From contig NZ_JAQFVG010000300.1 of NCBI RefSeq assembly GCF_029439455.1, positions 1 through 49,951 on the forward strand: a DNA stretch of 49,951 bases. The letters run 5' to 3'. Position 1 is the stretch's first letter, and each line of letters starts with the position of its first letter. The position numbers and the translations under genes were made by a program. The notes below the pieces were generated by a model. The model had not been told where the DNA came from. It saw only the letters and a list, made by a program, of their open reading frames with translations, and made no database searches. The DNA is from Caballeronia sp. BR00000012568055 (GTDB lineage: Bacteria; Pseudomonadota; Gammaproteobacteria; Burkholderiales; Burkholderiaceae). Positions 39,170-47,167 of the stretch are shown one piece after another.

Positions 39170-40666
39170 TCAGAAGTCGCTGTCGAGGCCGTCTTGCACT
39201 TGCTCGGCGGCGCGCAACACGGCGCGCGCCTTGTTCTCGGTCTCTTGCCATTCGGATTCCGGCACCGAATCCGCAACGACGCCCGCAGCCGCCTGAACGT
39301 AGAGATTGCCCTTGTGAATCAGGCCCGTGCGAATGGCAATGGCCAGATCCATTTCACCGCTGAACGACAGATAACCCACAGCGCCGCCGTACAAACCGCG
39401 TTTGACCGGTTCGAGTTCGTCGATCAGTTCCATTGCGCGAACCTTCGGTGCGCCCGACAGCGTGCCTGCCGGAAACGTGGCGCGCAGCACGTCGTAATTG
39501 TTCATGCCCGGCTTCAGCTTCCCTTCGACCGAACTCACGATATGCTGAACGTGCGAGTACTTTTCGATAATCATCTTGTCCGTCACCGCGACCGAACCCG
39601 TCTGCGCGATCCGGCCGACATCATTGCGCGCCAGGTCGATCAACATGACGTGTTCGGCGATTTCCTTCGGATCGTTGAGCAATTCGGTGGCGAGATCGGC
39701 ATCTCGCTCGGGCGTGTTGCCGCGCGGACGCGTACCGGCGAGCGGGCGAATCGTCACGATGCGATCCTCCGCGCGCTTCTCCTGCCGCACCAGAATTTCC
39801 GGCGATGCGCCGACCACGTGAACATCGCCGCCGAAGTTGTAGTAGTACATGTACGGCGACGGATTCAGCGAACGCAACGCGCGATACAGCGAAAGCGGGT
39901 TATCGCGGAACGGCTTGATGAGGCGCTGGCCGACCTGCACCTGCATCAGTTCGCCCGCCGCGATGTATTCCTTGGCCTTGCGGACGGCGTTGAGGTAATC
40001 GTCCTTCTTGAACTCGCGGAACGTTTCGGTGCGCACACTGGCCGATGTCACCGGCGGCTCGACCGTCACACGCAGACGCGCCCGCAGTTCGCGCAACCGA
40101 TGCTTGGCCTTTGCATATGCTTCGGGCTTGGTCGGATCGGCGTACACGATCAGATAGAGCTTGCCCGCGAGATTGTCGATCACCGCGACTTCTTCGGTCA
40201 GCAGCAATTGAATGTCGGGCAAGTTGAGATCGTCGTGCGGCGCGGAATCTGCCAGCTTTTTTTCGATGTAACGCACCGCGTCATAACCGAAATAGCCCGC
40301 AAGACCGCCGCAGAAACGCGGCAAACCGGGGCGCGTGGCCACCTTGAAGCGCTTCTGGAAGTTTTCGATGAACGTGAGCGGATCGCTTTCGTCCGTTTCG
40401 ATCACGTTGCCGTCAGTCACGACTTGCGACACGCCGTTCTGCACGCGCACCACCGTGCGCGCCGGCAGGCCGATGAACGAGTAGCGCCCGAAGCGCTCGC
40501 CGCCCACCACCGATTCCAGCAGGAACGAGTTGGCCCCGTTGCGTTCGGTCTGCGCGAGCTTGAGATAGAGCGAGAGCGGCGTTTCGAGGTCGGCGAGCGC
40601 CTCCGCGATCAGCGGAATGCGGTTGAAGCCTTCGTTGGCCAGCGATTGGAATTCGAGTTCGGTCAT
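39170..40666 (-). CDS. trpE: Anthranilate synthase component I
   Basis: A 498-residue enzyme converting chorismate to anthranilate. The feedback tryptophan site near the N-terminus is recognised by FLLESVVGGERFGRYSF, and the catalytic half has RPLAGTRPRG, the DLARNDVGR and GTLSGAPKVRAMELID motifs. The ribosome site AAGGATCG precedes the ATG. The 340-base leader before it contains a tryptophan-rich peptide and hairpins. Confidence 0.96.
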   Translation of the reverse strand: MTELEFQSLANEGFNRIPLIAEALADLETPLSLYLKLAQTERNGANSFLLESVVGGERFGRYSFIGLPARTVVRVQNGVSQVVTDGNVIETDESDPLTFIENFQKRFKVATRPGLPRFCGGLAGYFGYDAVRYIEKKLADSAPHDDLNLPDIQLLLTEEVAVIDNLAGKLYLIVYADPTKPEAYAKAKHRLRELRARLRVTVEPPVTSASVRTETFREFKKDDYLNAVRKAKEYIAAGELMQVQVGQRLIKPFRDNPLSLYRALRSLNPSPYMYYYNFGGDVHVVGASPEILVRQEKRAEDRIVTIRPLAGTRPRGNTPERDADLATELLNDPKEIAEHVMLIDLARNDVGRIAQTGSVAVTDKMIIEKYSHVQHIVSSVEGKLKPGMNNYDVLRATFPAGTLSGAPKVRAMELIDELEPVKRGLYGGAVGYLSFSGEMDLAIAIRTGLIHKGNLYVQAAAGVVADSVPESEWQETENKARAVLRAAEQVQDGLDSDF

Positions 40667-40872
40667 GTTGCGATCCTTGATCGACGCGCGTCTTCAGCGT
40701 GTGTGCGTGGCGCGGCATCGGGAAAAGCGGGCGCTGCGGGCGGTCGTATTCCGAGATGATCGCATACGGCGGCCGCGCCGCTTCGCGCAAACGAAGTGGC
40801 CACGGCTACGCGAACTTCCCGCAAGCACGGGACGCGGCGTAAAGCGAATCTTAGGGAACGATGCAGCGAAAC

Positions 40873-40933
40873 AAAAAACGGATGCTGAAGCGGGATCAAA
40901 CGATCATGCGTTCAGCGAACCTCGGGCGAGGTT
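40873..40933 (-). promoter_or_regulatory. Candidate trp attenuator
   Basis: Two hairpins follow the trpL stop on the minus strand. The first is AACCTC/GAGGTT (arms 40928-40933 and 40918-40923). The second is GCTGAA (40911-40916) pairing with TTCAGC (40884-40889), with an internal GATC/GATC pair, followed five bases later by a six-T run (40873-40878). An outer GG of the second overlaps the 3' arm of the first, so they compete. This is the form expected of a transcription attenuator; I could not fold it by computer. Confidence 0.55.
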
Positions 40934-41006
40934 AGCGCGACCAGCGACGCCAGGGCCAGGCTCCCCGGTCGATGCTGCTCAGACTCCGTTTTCTGTTGAG
41001 AAACAT
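40932..41006 (-). CDS. trpL: trp operon leader peptide
   Basis: A 24-residue frame (ATG 41006 to TAA 40932) reading MFLNRKRSLSSIDRGAW then PWRRWSR, with three Trp codons in the last eight residues. It starts 13 bases after the gph stop and ends in the stem of a hairpin, with a T-run terminator-like hairpin behind, all upstream of trpE. Three Trp codons in 24 is far above chance. The ribosome site is weak and must lie in the end of gph, so translation may depend on reinitiation. Confidence 0.75.
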   Translation of the reverse strand: MFLNRKRSLSSIDRGAWPWRRWSR

Positions 41007-41019
41007 GAATTGGATGGAC

Positions 41020-41760
41020 TTATTCAGTCAGTGTGGTGCTCGGCGGCGCAAGGGTTGCGGCTATCGCCAAGGCTGCGGTTCGCAGCGAAGAAACTATACC
41101 ATCGGATTTCACCGATTGCACAGGTTTCCCGTGGTTGTAGCCGTAGGGTACGGTGAGCGTCGCAAGCCCGGCGGCGCGGCCTGCGAGCGCATCGTTTTCC
41201 GAATCGCCAATGGCGACTGCTTCCTTCAGATCGACGTCGAGCCGTTCGCAGGCCGTGGTCATCGGCAGCGGATCGGGTTTCTTCGCGGGCAAGGAATCGC
41301 CGCCGAGAATCACCTTGAAGTATTCCGCGATGTCGAAATGCCCGAGCAATTCCACCGCGAAGCGATGCGGCTTGTTCGTCACGCACGCCAGCGGAATGCC
41401 CAGCTCGCGCATGGCGGCAAGACCTTCCTTCACTTCGGGAAAGAGCGTGGAATGCTTGCCGTTGATCTTCGCGTATTCGCTTTGATAGATGGCGAGCGCG
41501 TCGTCGAACTGCGCGGTAGCTTGCGTGTGCGGCAAGCGCACCGCGAGCACGCTGCGAATCAAATTCTCCGAACCCTTGCCGATATAACCCGTCACTTCAT
41601 CACGCGTCACGATCTGCTCGATACCAATGCGCGCGAGCATACCGTTCAACGCGGCGACGAAGTCATCCGCGGTATCGACCATGGTGCCGTCCAGATCGAT
41701 GATGGCCGCGCGGATCGGCCGATTGACGAATGGGGCCTGCGCCGCCGCGATTTCGCTCAT
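41020..41760 (-). CDS. gph: Phosphoglycolate phosphatase, HAD family
   Basis: A 246-residue HAD enzyme that removes phosphate from 2-phosphoglycolate, a product of DNA repair and of Rubisco oxygenation. Motif I is DLDGTMVDT (22-30), motif II is CVTNKP, motif III includes KKPDPLPM, and the acidic loop is GDSEND. The stop of rpe overlaps its start by four bases. The trp leader begins 13 bases after its stop, so it is in line with the trp genes. Confidence 0.93.
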   Translation of the reverse strand: MSEIAAAQAPFVNRPIRAAIIDLDGTMVDTADDFVAALNGMLARIGIEQIVTRDEVTGYIGKGSENLIRSVLAVRLPHTQATAQFDDALAIYQSEYAKINGKHSTLFPEVKEGLAAMRELGIPLACVTNKPHRFAVELLGHFDIAEYFKVILGGDSLPAKKPDPLPMTTACERLDVDLKEAVAIGDSENDALAGRAAGLATLTVPYGYNHGKPVQSVKSDGIVSSLRTAALAIAATLAPPSTTLTE

Positions 41761-42446
41761 GACTGCGCTCCGGATTTTTCAAGTTCGGTTCGCATCGCGT
41801 CGATGATGTGCTTGTAGTCCGGATGGCCGAAGATGGCCGAGCCAGCGACGAACGTGTCCGCGCCCGCCGCCGCGATTTCACCGATATTCTCAACCTTCAC
41901 GCCACCATCGACTTCGAGATGAATCTTGCGGCCCGTGCGCTCCTGATACGCGTTGATCCGTGCACGCGCTTCGCGCACCTTGTTCAGCGCTTCGGGAATG
42001 AACGACTGTCCGCCAAAACCCGGGTTCACCGACATGATGAGCACGAGATCGAGCTTGTCCATCACATGGTCGAGATAGTTCAGCGGCGTCGCCGGATTGA
42101 ACACGAGACCGGCTTTGCAACCGTGATCTCTGATCAACGACAAAGTCCGGTCGATATGAATCGAACCTTCCGGATGAAAGCTGATCACATTGGCGCCGGC
42201 CTTTGCGAAATCGGGCACGATGCGATCCACCGGTTCCACCATCAGATGCACGTCGATGGGAACATCCGTATGCGGACGAATGGCTTCAAGGACCATCGGG
42301 CCGATCGTCAGGTTCGGCACGAAGTGGTTATCCATGACGTCGAAGTGGATCCAGTCCGCGCCGGCTGCGACGACATTGCGGACCTCCTCGCCGAGACGGG
42401 CAAAGTCGGCGGACAGGATGCTGGGAGCGATATGAAATTGCGCCAT
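41757..42446 (-). CDS. rpe: Ribulose-phosphate 3-epimerase
   Basis: A 229-residue TIM-barrel enzyme of the pentose phosphate route. [13 protein letters not shown] at the start, [17 protein letters not shown] (metal His and Asp), the [14 protein letters not shown] loop, and the VDGGV motif near residue 185 are all present. It is the first gene of the rpe-gph-trp series and is divergent from apaG. Confidence 0.96.
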   Translation of the reverse strand: MAQFHIAPSILSADFARLGEEVRNVVAAGADWIHFDVMDNHFVPNLTIGPMVLEAIRPHTDVPIDVHLMVEPVDRIVPDFAKAGANVISFHPEGSIHIDRTLSLIRDHGCKAGLVFNPATPLNYLDHVMDKLDLVLIMSVNPGFGGQSFIPEALNKVREARARINAYQERTGRKIHLEVDGGVKVENIGEIAAAGADTFVAGSAIFGHPDYKHIIDAMRTELEKSGAQS

Positions 42447-42689
42447 GGACGTATGCGGGTAACGGCCCGAAATGCGGCCTTTGATTGGGATTTCGATTGG
42501 AATTCGATCGGATAGGTGATTTTACCCCGCGTTTTTTGCGGGCGTGATTCGGCTGAATGGCATAGGCTTTTTGGTCGAATCGTCTGGAATGTTGCGGGCG
42601 CGCGCTGCATCAAGCAGAATGCGTGACCAGCAATGGCGCACATGCGCGGCGCGTTTCGTTGCTGCCGCGGCACTTTGAATGGAACTACG

Positions 42690-43064
42690 ATGAGCCAGTA
42701 CGAATTCAGCGTATCCGTGGAGACGCGGTTTCTGCCTGAACAGTCGGACCCGGATAGCCGCCAATACGCTTTCGCCTACACGCTGACCATCCGCAATACG
42801 GGCCAGGTCGCGGCGCAATTAATCTCGCGTCACTGGATCATTACGGACAGCGAGGATCACGTGCAGGAAGTGAAAGGGCTGGGTGTCGTCGGGCATCAGC
42901 CGCTTATTCCACCGGGCGAGCAGTTCGAATACACCAGTTGGGCGGTGATCGCGACGCCGGTGGGCACCATGCGCGGCGAGTATTTCTGCGTAGCGGAAGA
43001 CGGTGAGCGTTTCGAGGCGCCGGTCGCGGAGTTTGCGCTGCATATGCCGCGCACGCTCCACTAG
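42690..43064 (+). CDS. apaG: ApaG (Co2+/Mg2+ efflux-associated beta-sandwich protein)
   Basis: A 124-residue protein of the ApaG/DUF525 fold. Central sequences GLGVVGHQPLIPPGEQFEYTS and GTMRGEYFCVAEDG are typical. E. coli ApaG is 125 residues. Its name derives from cation phenotypes; the molecular role is unsettled. I used the ATG at 42690 because upstream in-frame codons (from 42633) lack family match. Confidence 0.94.
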   Translation: MSQYEFSVSVETRFLPEQSDPDSRQYAFAYTLTIRNTGQVAAQLISRHWIITDSEDHVQEVKGLGVVGHQPLIPPGEQFEYTSWAVIATPVGTMRGEYFCVAEDGERFEAPVAEFALHMPRTLH

Positions 43065-43084
43065 GTCAGGCAGGCCGAACGGTT

Positions 43085-43234
43085 TCAGCGGCGCTTGGCC
43101 GTATCGCTCGTGCGGTTCTGGTGTTTCTTCTTTCCCGACGCCGTCCACACGACGATAAAGATCAAGAGGCCGAGCGCGACGAGCGCTTCGAGCCCAAAAA
43201 CCAGCATTGGATATTCGTCGAACAGATCTGACAT
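43085..43234 (-). CDS. Small membrane peptide, 49 residues
   Basis: A short frame with one hydrophobic stretch (about residues 10-31, LVFGLEALVALGLLIFIVVW) flanked by an acidic N-terminus (MSDLFDEYP) and a basic C-terminus (KKKHQNR ... KRR). This is the pattern of a single-span inner-membrane protein with the positive tail in the cytosol. No family recognised. It runs back to back with mltA, whose possible upstream starts overlap its own. Confidence 0.55.
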   Translation of the reverse strand: MSDLFDEYPMLVFGLEALVALGLLIFIVVWTASGKKKHQNRTSDTAKRR

Positions 43235-43262
43235 GGCGGTTCCCATCAAGAACGAGCATTGT

Positions 43263-44420
43263 ATGCGTTTCGCTCAGCCCTCGACACGAGCGGCGCGGGC
43301 AACACGAGTCGCGGCCTGGTCCGCATCCATCGTCACCGCTGTTTTGCTTGCTTCATGCGGCGGCGGCAGCTATACGAAACCGGGCACGAGCGCGAGTGCG
43401 CCAAGCGGGACACCGATCGTGCCGGGGCAACGCGCTGCGTCGCGCCTGACGGCGGTGAGTTGGCAGCAAGTTCCCGGCTGGAATGACGATTCGCTGATCG
43501 GCGCGACGGCCGCGCTGCGCCAGAATTGCGCGCGGCTCGCAACTCAACCGAAGTGGCAGCGGGCGTGCGCGGCGGCGCTCGGTCTCGATGATCTCGATAT
43601 GTCGGCGGCGCGCAGTTTCTTCGAGAGCTATTTCACGCCGTTCCAACTCGCCAATAACGATGGCACGCTCGACGGTCTCGTGACCGGTTATTACGAGCCG
43701 CTGCTGCATGGCTCGCGCACGCGGCACGGGCAATATCAGTACGCGCTGTATCGATTTCCGTATCGGTACAAAACGGGCACCACGCTGCCGACGCGCGCGC
43801 AGCTCGAACGTTCGGGCGTGTTGACCGGCAACGAACTCGTCTGGGTGGACGATCCGATCGAAGTGTTCTTCCTGCAAGTGCAAGGCTCGGGCCGCGTGAT
43901 CATGGAAGACGGCAGCGTGATGCGAGTGGGCTTCGGCGGGACGAACAATCAGCCGTATCGGTCCATCGGCAGGGAGTTGCTCGATCGCGGTGAACTTACG
44001 CCTGCGCAAGCGACCATGCAGGGCATCAAAGCGTGGGCCAAAGCAAATCCGGCGCGTGTCGATGCGCTGCTCGACGTGAATCCGCGCTTCGTGTTCTTCC
44101 GCGAGATGCCGTCGAACGATCCGATGTCGGCAAGTCAGGGCGATGGTCCTGTCGGCGCGCTCGGTGTGCCGCTGACGCCCGAACGTTCGATCGCCGTCGA
44201 TCCTTCCGCCATTCCGCTCGGCACACCCGTTTTCTTGCAAACCACGCGTCCGCTCAGCAATCAGCCGATGAACCGCCTCGTCTTTGCGCAAGACACCGGC
44301 TCGGCGATCAAAGGCGGCGTGCGCGCCGACTACTTCTGGGGCCTCGGCGACGATGCCGGCGATTTAGCGGGCCGCATGAAGCAGGGCGGCCGCATGTGGC
44401 TGCTGGTGCCGAACTCGTAA
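43263..44420 (+). CDS. mltA: Membrane-bound lytic murein transglycosylase A
   Basis: A 385-residue outer-membrane lipoprotein that cleaves peptidoglycan glycan strands. The lipobox is LLASC at about residue 33, followed by Gly/Ser. The MltA double-psi beta barrel contains GYYEPLL, the FFLQVQGSGR stretch, and the catalytic Asp of AQDTGSAIKG near the end (3D domain). I took ATG 43263, which gives a proper lipoprotein signal with Arg residues ahead of the hydrophobic part; two earlier in-frame starts would lengthen the signal. Confidence 0.93.
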   Translation: MRFAQPSTRAARATRVAAWSASIVTAVLLASCGGGSYTKPGTSASAPSGTPIVPGQRAASRLTAVSWQQVPGWNDDSLIGATAALRQNCARLATQPKWQRACAAALGLDDLDMSAARSFFESYFTPFQLANNDGTLDGLVTGYYEPLLHGSRTRHGQYQYALYRFPYRYKTGTTLPTRAQLERSGVLTGNELVWVDDPIEVFFLQVQGSGRVIMEDGSVMRVGFGGTNNQPYRSIGRELLDRGELTPAQATMQGIKAWAKANPARVDALLDVNPRFVFFREMPSNDPMSASQGDGPVGALGVPLTPERSIAVDPSAIPLGTPVFLQTTRPLSNQPMNRLVFAQDTGSAIKGGVRADYFWGLGDDAGDLAGRMKQGGRMWLLVPNS

Positions 44421-44421
44421 T

Positions 44422-45726
44422 TCAGCTCTTCGCGGCGCGTTTATCGACAACGCGTCGCGCCTTCCCCACCGATCGCTCGATGCCGTTCACCGCGAGCACA
44501 TTCACAACCGCACTCACGCCGATCAGCGCTTTGATATCGTAGGTCAGCGCTTCTTTCGCGCTGTCGAGTGTGGCGATATCGGCCGCGGATTCCGGGCACG
44601 GCTCCACGTTCAGCGTGAGCACATCGAGCGGACCTTCCTTCGTCAGCACGATCTGATAATGCGGCGCGAGTACGGGGCGCTTCAGCAGCAACTCTTCGAT
44701 CTGAGTCGGGAACACGTTCACACCGCGCACGATCATCATGTCGTCCGAGCGGCCCGTGATCTTTTCCATGCGACGCATCGTGCGCGCGGTGCCGGGCAGC
44801 AAACGCGTGAGATCGCGCGTCCGATACCGGATGATCGGCAGCGCTTCTTTCGTGAGCGACGTGAACACCAGTTCGCCGAATTCGCCATCGGGCAGCACTT
44901 CGCCCGTGTCGGGATCGATGATCTCGGGGTAGAAGTGGTCTTCCCAGATCGTCGGACCGTCTTTGGTTTCCGCGCACTCGGACGCAACGCCCGGACCCAT
45001 CACTTCGGAGAGACCGTAAATATCTACAGCGTCGATACCCATGCGCTGTTCGATCGCGCGTCGCATGTCGTTGGTCCACGGCTCCGCGCCGAAGATGCCG
45101 ACTCGCAGCGAGCACTGCGCGGGATCGACGCCTTGCTTCTCCAGTTCATCCGCGATGGACAGCATGTAGCTCGGCGTCACCATGATGATGTCGGGACGGA
45201 AATCCTGGATCAACTGCACCTGCTTTTCGGTCTGGCCGCCGCCGAATGGAATCACGGTAAGACCCGCGCGTTCCTCACCGTAATGCGCGCCGAGACCGCC
45301 GGTGAACAGACCGTAGCCATAACTCACATGCACCTTGTCGCCGCGTCGCGCGCCCGCCGCGCGAATGGAACGCGCGACTAGATTCGACCAGGTATCGATG
45401 TCTCGCGCGGTGTAACCCACAACCGTCGGCTTGCCCGTCGTCCCCGACGAGGCGTGAATGCGCGAAACCTGATCCTGCGGCACGGCAAACATGCCGAACG
45501 GATAGCTATCGCGCAGATCCTTTTTGGTCGTGAACGGAAAGCGCGCGAGATCCGCGAGCGACTGCACTTCATCCGGATGCACGCCGGCTTCATCGAACTT
45601 TCGCCGATACACCGGCGAGTTCTCATACGCATGCTTCAACGTCCATTTCAGACGTTCGAGCTGCAACGCGACAAGTTCGTCGCGGCTCGCCTTCTCGATC
45701 GGATCGAGTGGCAGCGATGTGGTCAT
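44422..45726 (-). CDS. paaK: Phenylacetate-CoA ligase
   Basis: A 434-residue adenylate-forming enzyme that activates phenylacetate with CoA, the first step of the paa pathway. The ATP loop is SSGTTGKP (93-100), with GAEPWTNDMR and YGLSEVMGPGV following, and the catalytic region with TGRSDDMMIVRGVNVFPTQIE. I chose ATG 45726, which has a ribosome site GGAG 6 bases upstream; the alternative at 45741 has none. Ends one base from the convergent mltA. Confidence 0.94.
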   Translation of the reverse strand: MTTSLPLDPIEKASRDELVALQLERLKWTLKHAYENSPVYRRKFDEAGVHPDEVQSLADLARFPFTTKKDLRDSYPFGMFAVPQDQVSRIHASSGTTGKPTVVGYTARDIDTWSNLVARSIRAAGARRGDKVHVSYGYGLFTGGLGAHYGEERAGLTVIPFGGGQTEKQVQLIQDFRPDIIMVTPSYMLSIADELEKQGVDPAQCSLRVGIFGAEPWTNDMRRAIEQRMGIDAVDIYGLSEVMGPGVASECAETKDGPTIWEDHFYPEIIDPDTGEVLPDGEFGELVFTSLTKEALPIIRYRTRDLTRLLPGTARTMRRMEKITGRSDDMMIVRGVNVFPTQIEELLLKRPVLAPHYQIVLTKEGPLDVLTLNVEPCPESAADIATLDSAKEALTYDIKALIGVSAVVNVLAVNGIERSVGKARRVVDKRAAKS

Positions 45727-45792
45727 GGTCGTCTCCGTCATGTCGTTGCGCGGCGCATTTGTTTTGTGGATCGATGCGTCCGCTTTTTTCGT

Positions 45793-46218
45793 TCAGGCCG
45801 GAATCACCGTGCCTTTGATTTGCGCCGACTTGCCGCGAAACATCGCGACGGCTTCGCCTTCGCGGTTCGTGACGCGGATGTCGTAAATTCCCGTACGACC
45901 GCTCAATGTCTGTTCGATCGCCTCCGCCGTCAGCCGATCGCCGCCTTTGACCGGCCGCAGGAATTCGATCGAACAACCCGCCGCGACGGTGCTGATGTTG
46001 TACGAGTTGCACGCGAAGGCGAAGGCCGAATCGGCGAGCGTGAACATGAGGCCGCCGTGGCAAATCGCGTGGCCGTTCAAAAAATCGGGGCGCACATCCA
46101 TTTGCAGCCGCGCGTAACCCGGCCGCACTTCCACAAGTTCGATACCGAGCGCGCGCGAGCATGCGTCCGCTTCGTACATGGCGTGAGCGGTTGCTTCCGC
46201 GAGTTGTTGAGGCGTCAC
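45793..46218 (-). CDS. paaI: Hydroxyphenylacetyl-CoA thioesterase PaaI
   Basis: A 141-residue hot-dog thioesterase. The HGG motif is at residues 54-56 with the catalytic Asp in TLADSAF (D63). PaaI releases CoA from stalled ring-hydroxylated intermediates and rescues the pool. Start is GTG 46218 with ribosome site GGAGAG 5 bases upstream. It lies between paaG (25 bases) and paaK (66 bases). Confidence 0.92.
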   Translation of the reverse strand: MTPQQLAEATAHAMYEADACSRALGIELVEVRPGYARLQMDVRPDFLNGHAICHGGLMFTLADSAFAFACNSYNISTVAAGCSIEFLRPVKGGDRLTAEAIEQTLSGRTGIYDIRVTNREGEAVAMFRGKSAQIKGTVIPA

Positions 46219-46243
46219 GAATCTCTCCGGATGAGTGCGGTTA

Positions 46244-47035
46244 TTACAGGCCCTCGAAGCGCGGCGCGCGCTTTTCCTTGAATGCGGCAACGCCTTCGAT
46301 GTAATCGGGCGATGCGCCGAGTTCGCGCTGCATGTCGCGTTCGAGATCGAGTTGCTGATCGAAGGTATTGGTTGCGGCGGCGCGTATGGCGCGCTTGATG
46401 GCGGTGACGGCACGCGCTGGTTGCTGCGCAAGTTGCGACGCGATTTGCGCGGCGGCCTGCTGCAATTCGCCATCTTCGACGACGCGCCAAACGATGCCCC
46501 ACGCTTCCGCTTTCTCCGCGCTCAGCTTCTCGCCCGTCAACGCCAGCCCCAACGCACGCGCCTCGCCAACCCGACGCGGCAACAGCCACGTTCCACCCGA
46601 ATCCGGCACGAGGCCGATCTTCACGAACGCCTGAATAAAGCTGGCCGAGCGCGCAGCGATGACGAGATCACAGGCCATCGCCAGATTCGCGCCGGCACCC
46701 GCTGCCGTGCCATTCACTGCCGCGATGATGGGCAATCGCGACGCTTCGAGCCGGCGCACGAGCGGGTTGAAAAACTCTTCGATCAGACCACCGAGATCGG
46801 ACATCGAACCGGGCGTGAAGTCGAGATCGGCAAGATCTTGCCCGGCACAAAAGCCGCGTCCCGCGCCGGTAATAATCAGCGCGCGCGCGGCGCTCGCTTC
46901 AATCTGCCCAAGCGCTTCGCTCATCTCACGATGCATCTCGCGCGTGAAGCTGTTGAGCTTATCGGGCCGATTAAGCGTCAACGTAGCGACGCGCGTTTCA
47001 TCGTCGATGTGAAACAGGACGGACTTTCCGGGCAT
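46244..47035 (-). CDS. paaG: Ring 1,2-epoxyphenylacetyl-CoA isomerase PaaG
   Basis: A 263-residue crotonase. The oxyanion-hole loops are GRGFCAGQDL (about residue 59) and NGTAAGAGANLAMACD (about 108), and the acidic residue sits in the GLVPDSGGTWLLPR loop. This D-S-G pattern marks PaaG, which isomerises the ring epoxide to the oxepin. Together with paaN it handles the ring-cleavage phase. Confidence 0.9.
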   Translation of the reverse strand: MPGKSVLFHIDDETRVATLTLNRPDKLNSFTREMHREMSEALGQIEASAARALIITGAGRGFCAGQDLADLDFTPGSMSDLGGLIEEFFNPLVRRLEASRLPIIAAVNGTAAGAGANLAMACDLVIAARSASFIQAFVKIGLVPDSGGTWLLPRRVGEARALGLALTGEKLSAEKAEAWGIVWRVVEDGELQQAAAQIASQLAQQPARAVTAIKRAIRAAATNTFDQQLDLERDMQRELGASPDYIEGVAAFKEKRAPRFEGL

Positions 47036-47130
47036 GGCATCTCTCGTCGTAATCGATTGGATTGGTCACACGTCGATACTAGTCGCGTGGCCAGGCGCTT
47101 TCCATTCGGTCGAATGGCATAGGTCAAATG

Positions 47131-47165
47131 GACAAAACGCCGGTTATGCCGGTTTTGTCGTTTTT
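47131..47165. terminator. Hairpin between paaG and paaN
   Basis: GACAAAAC and CCGG arms (47131-47143 with 47149-47159) form a stem with a small bulge, followed by a five-T run on the plus strand. On the minus strand an inner CCGG stem is followed by CGTTTT. It lies just after paaN and may partly end that transcript before paaG. Confidence 0.55.
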
Positions 47166-47167
47166 GC

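Noticed and set aside
37622..40759. A 1045-codon open frame on the plus strand
   Set aside because: It lies opposite trpD, trpG and trpE, which are plainly real. Long antisense frames are common in GC-rich DNA, and its residues (Arg/His/Ala rich) resemble no protein.
42526..42543. CCCGC-GTTTTTT-GCGGG as a terminator upstream of apaG
   Set aside because: The T run is in the loop, not after the stem, and no gene ends there; it lies in the divergent rpe-apaG promoter region.
42633..42689. Longer ApaG start at 42633
   Set aside because: The extra 19 residues are Cys/Arg-rich and do not match the compact ApaG family length.
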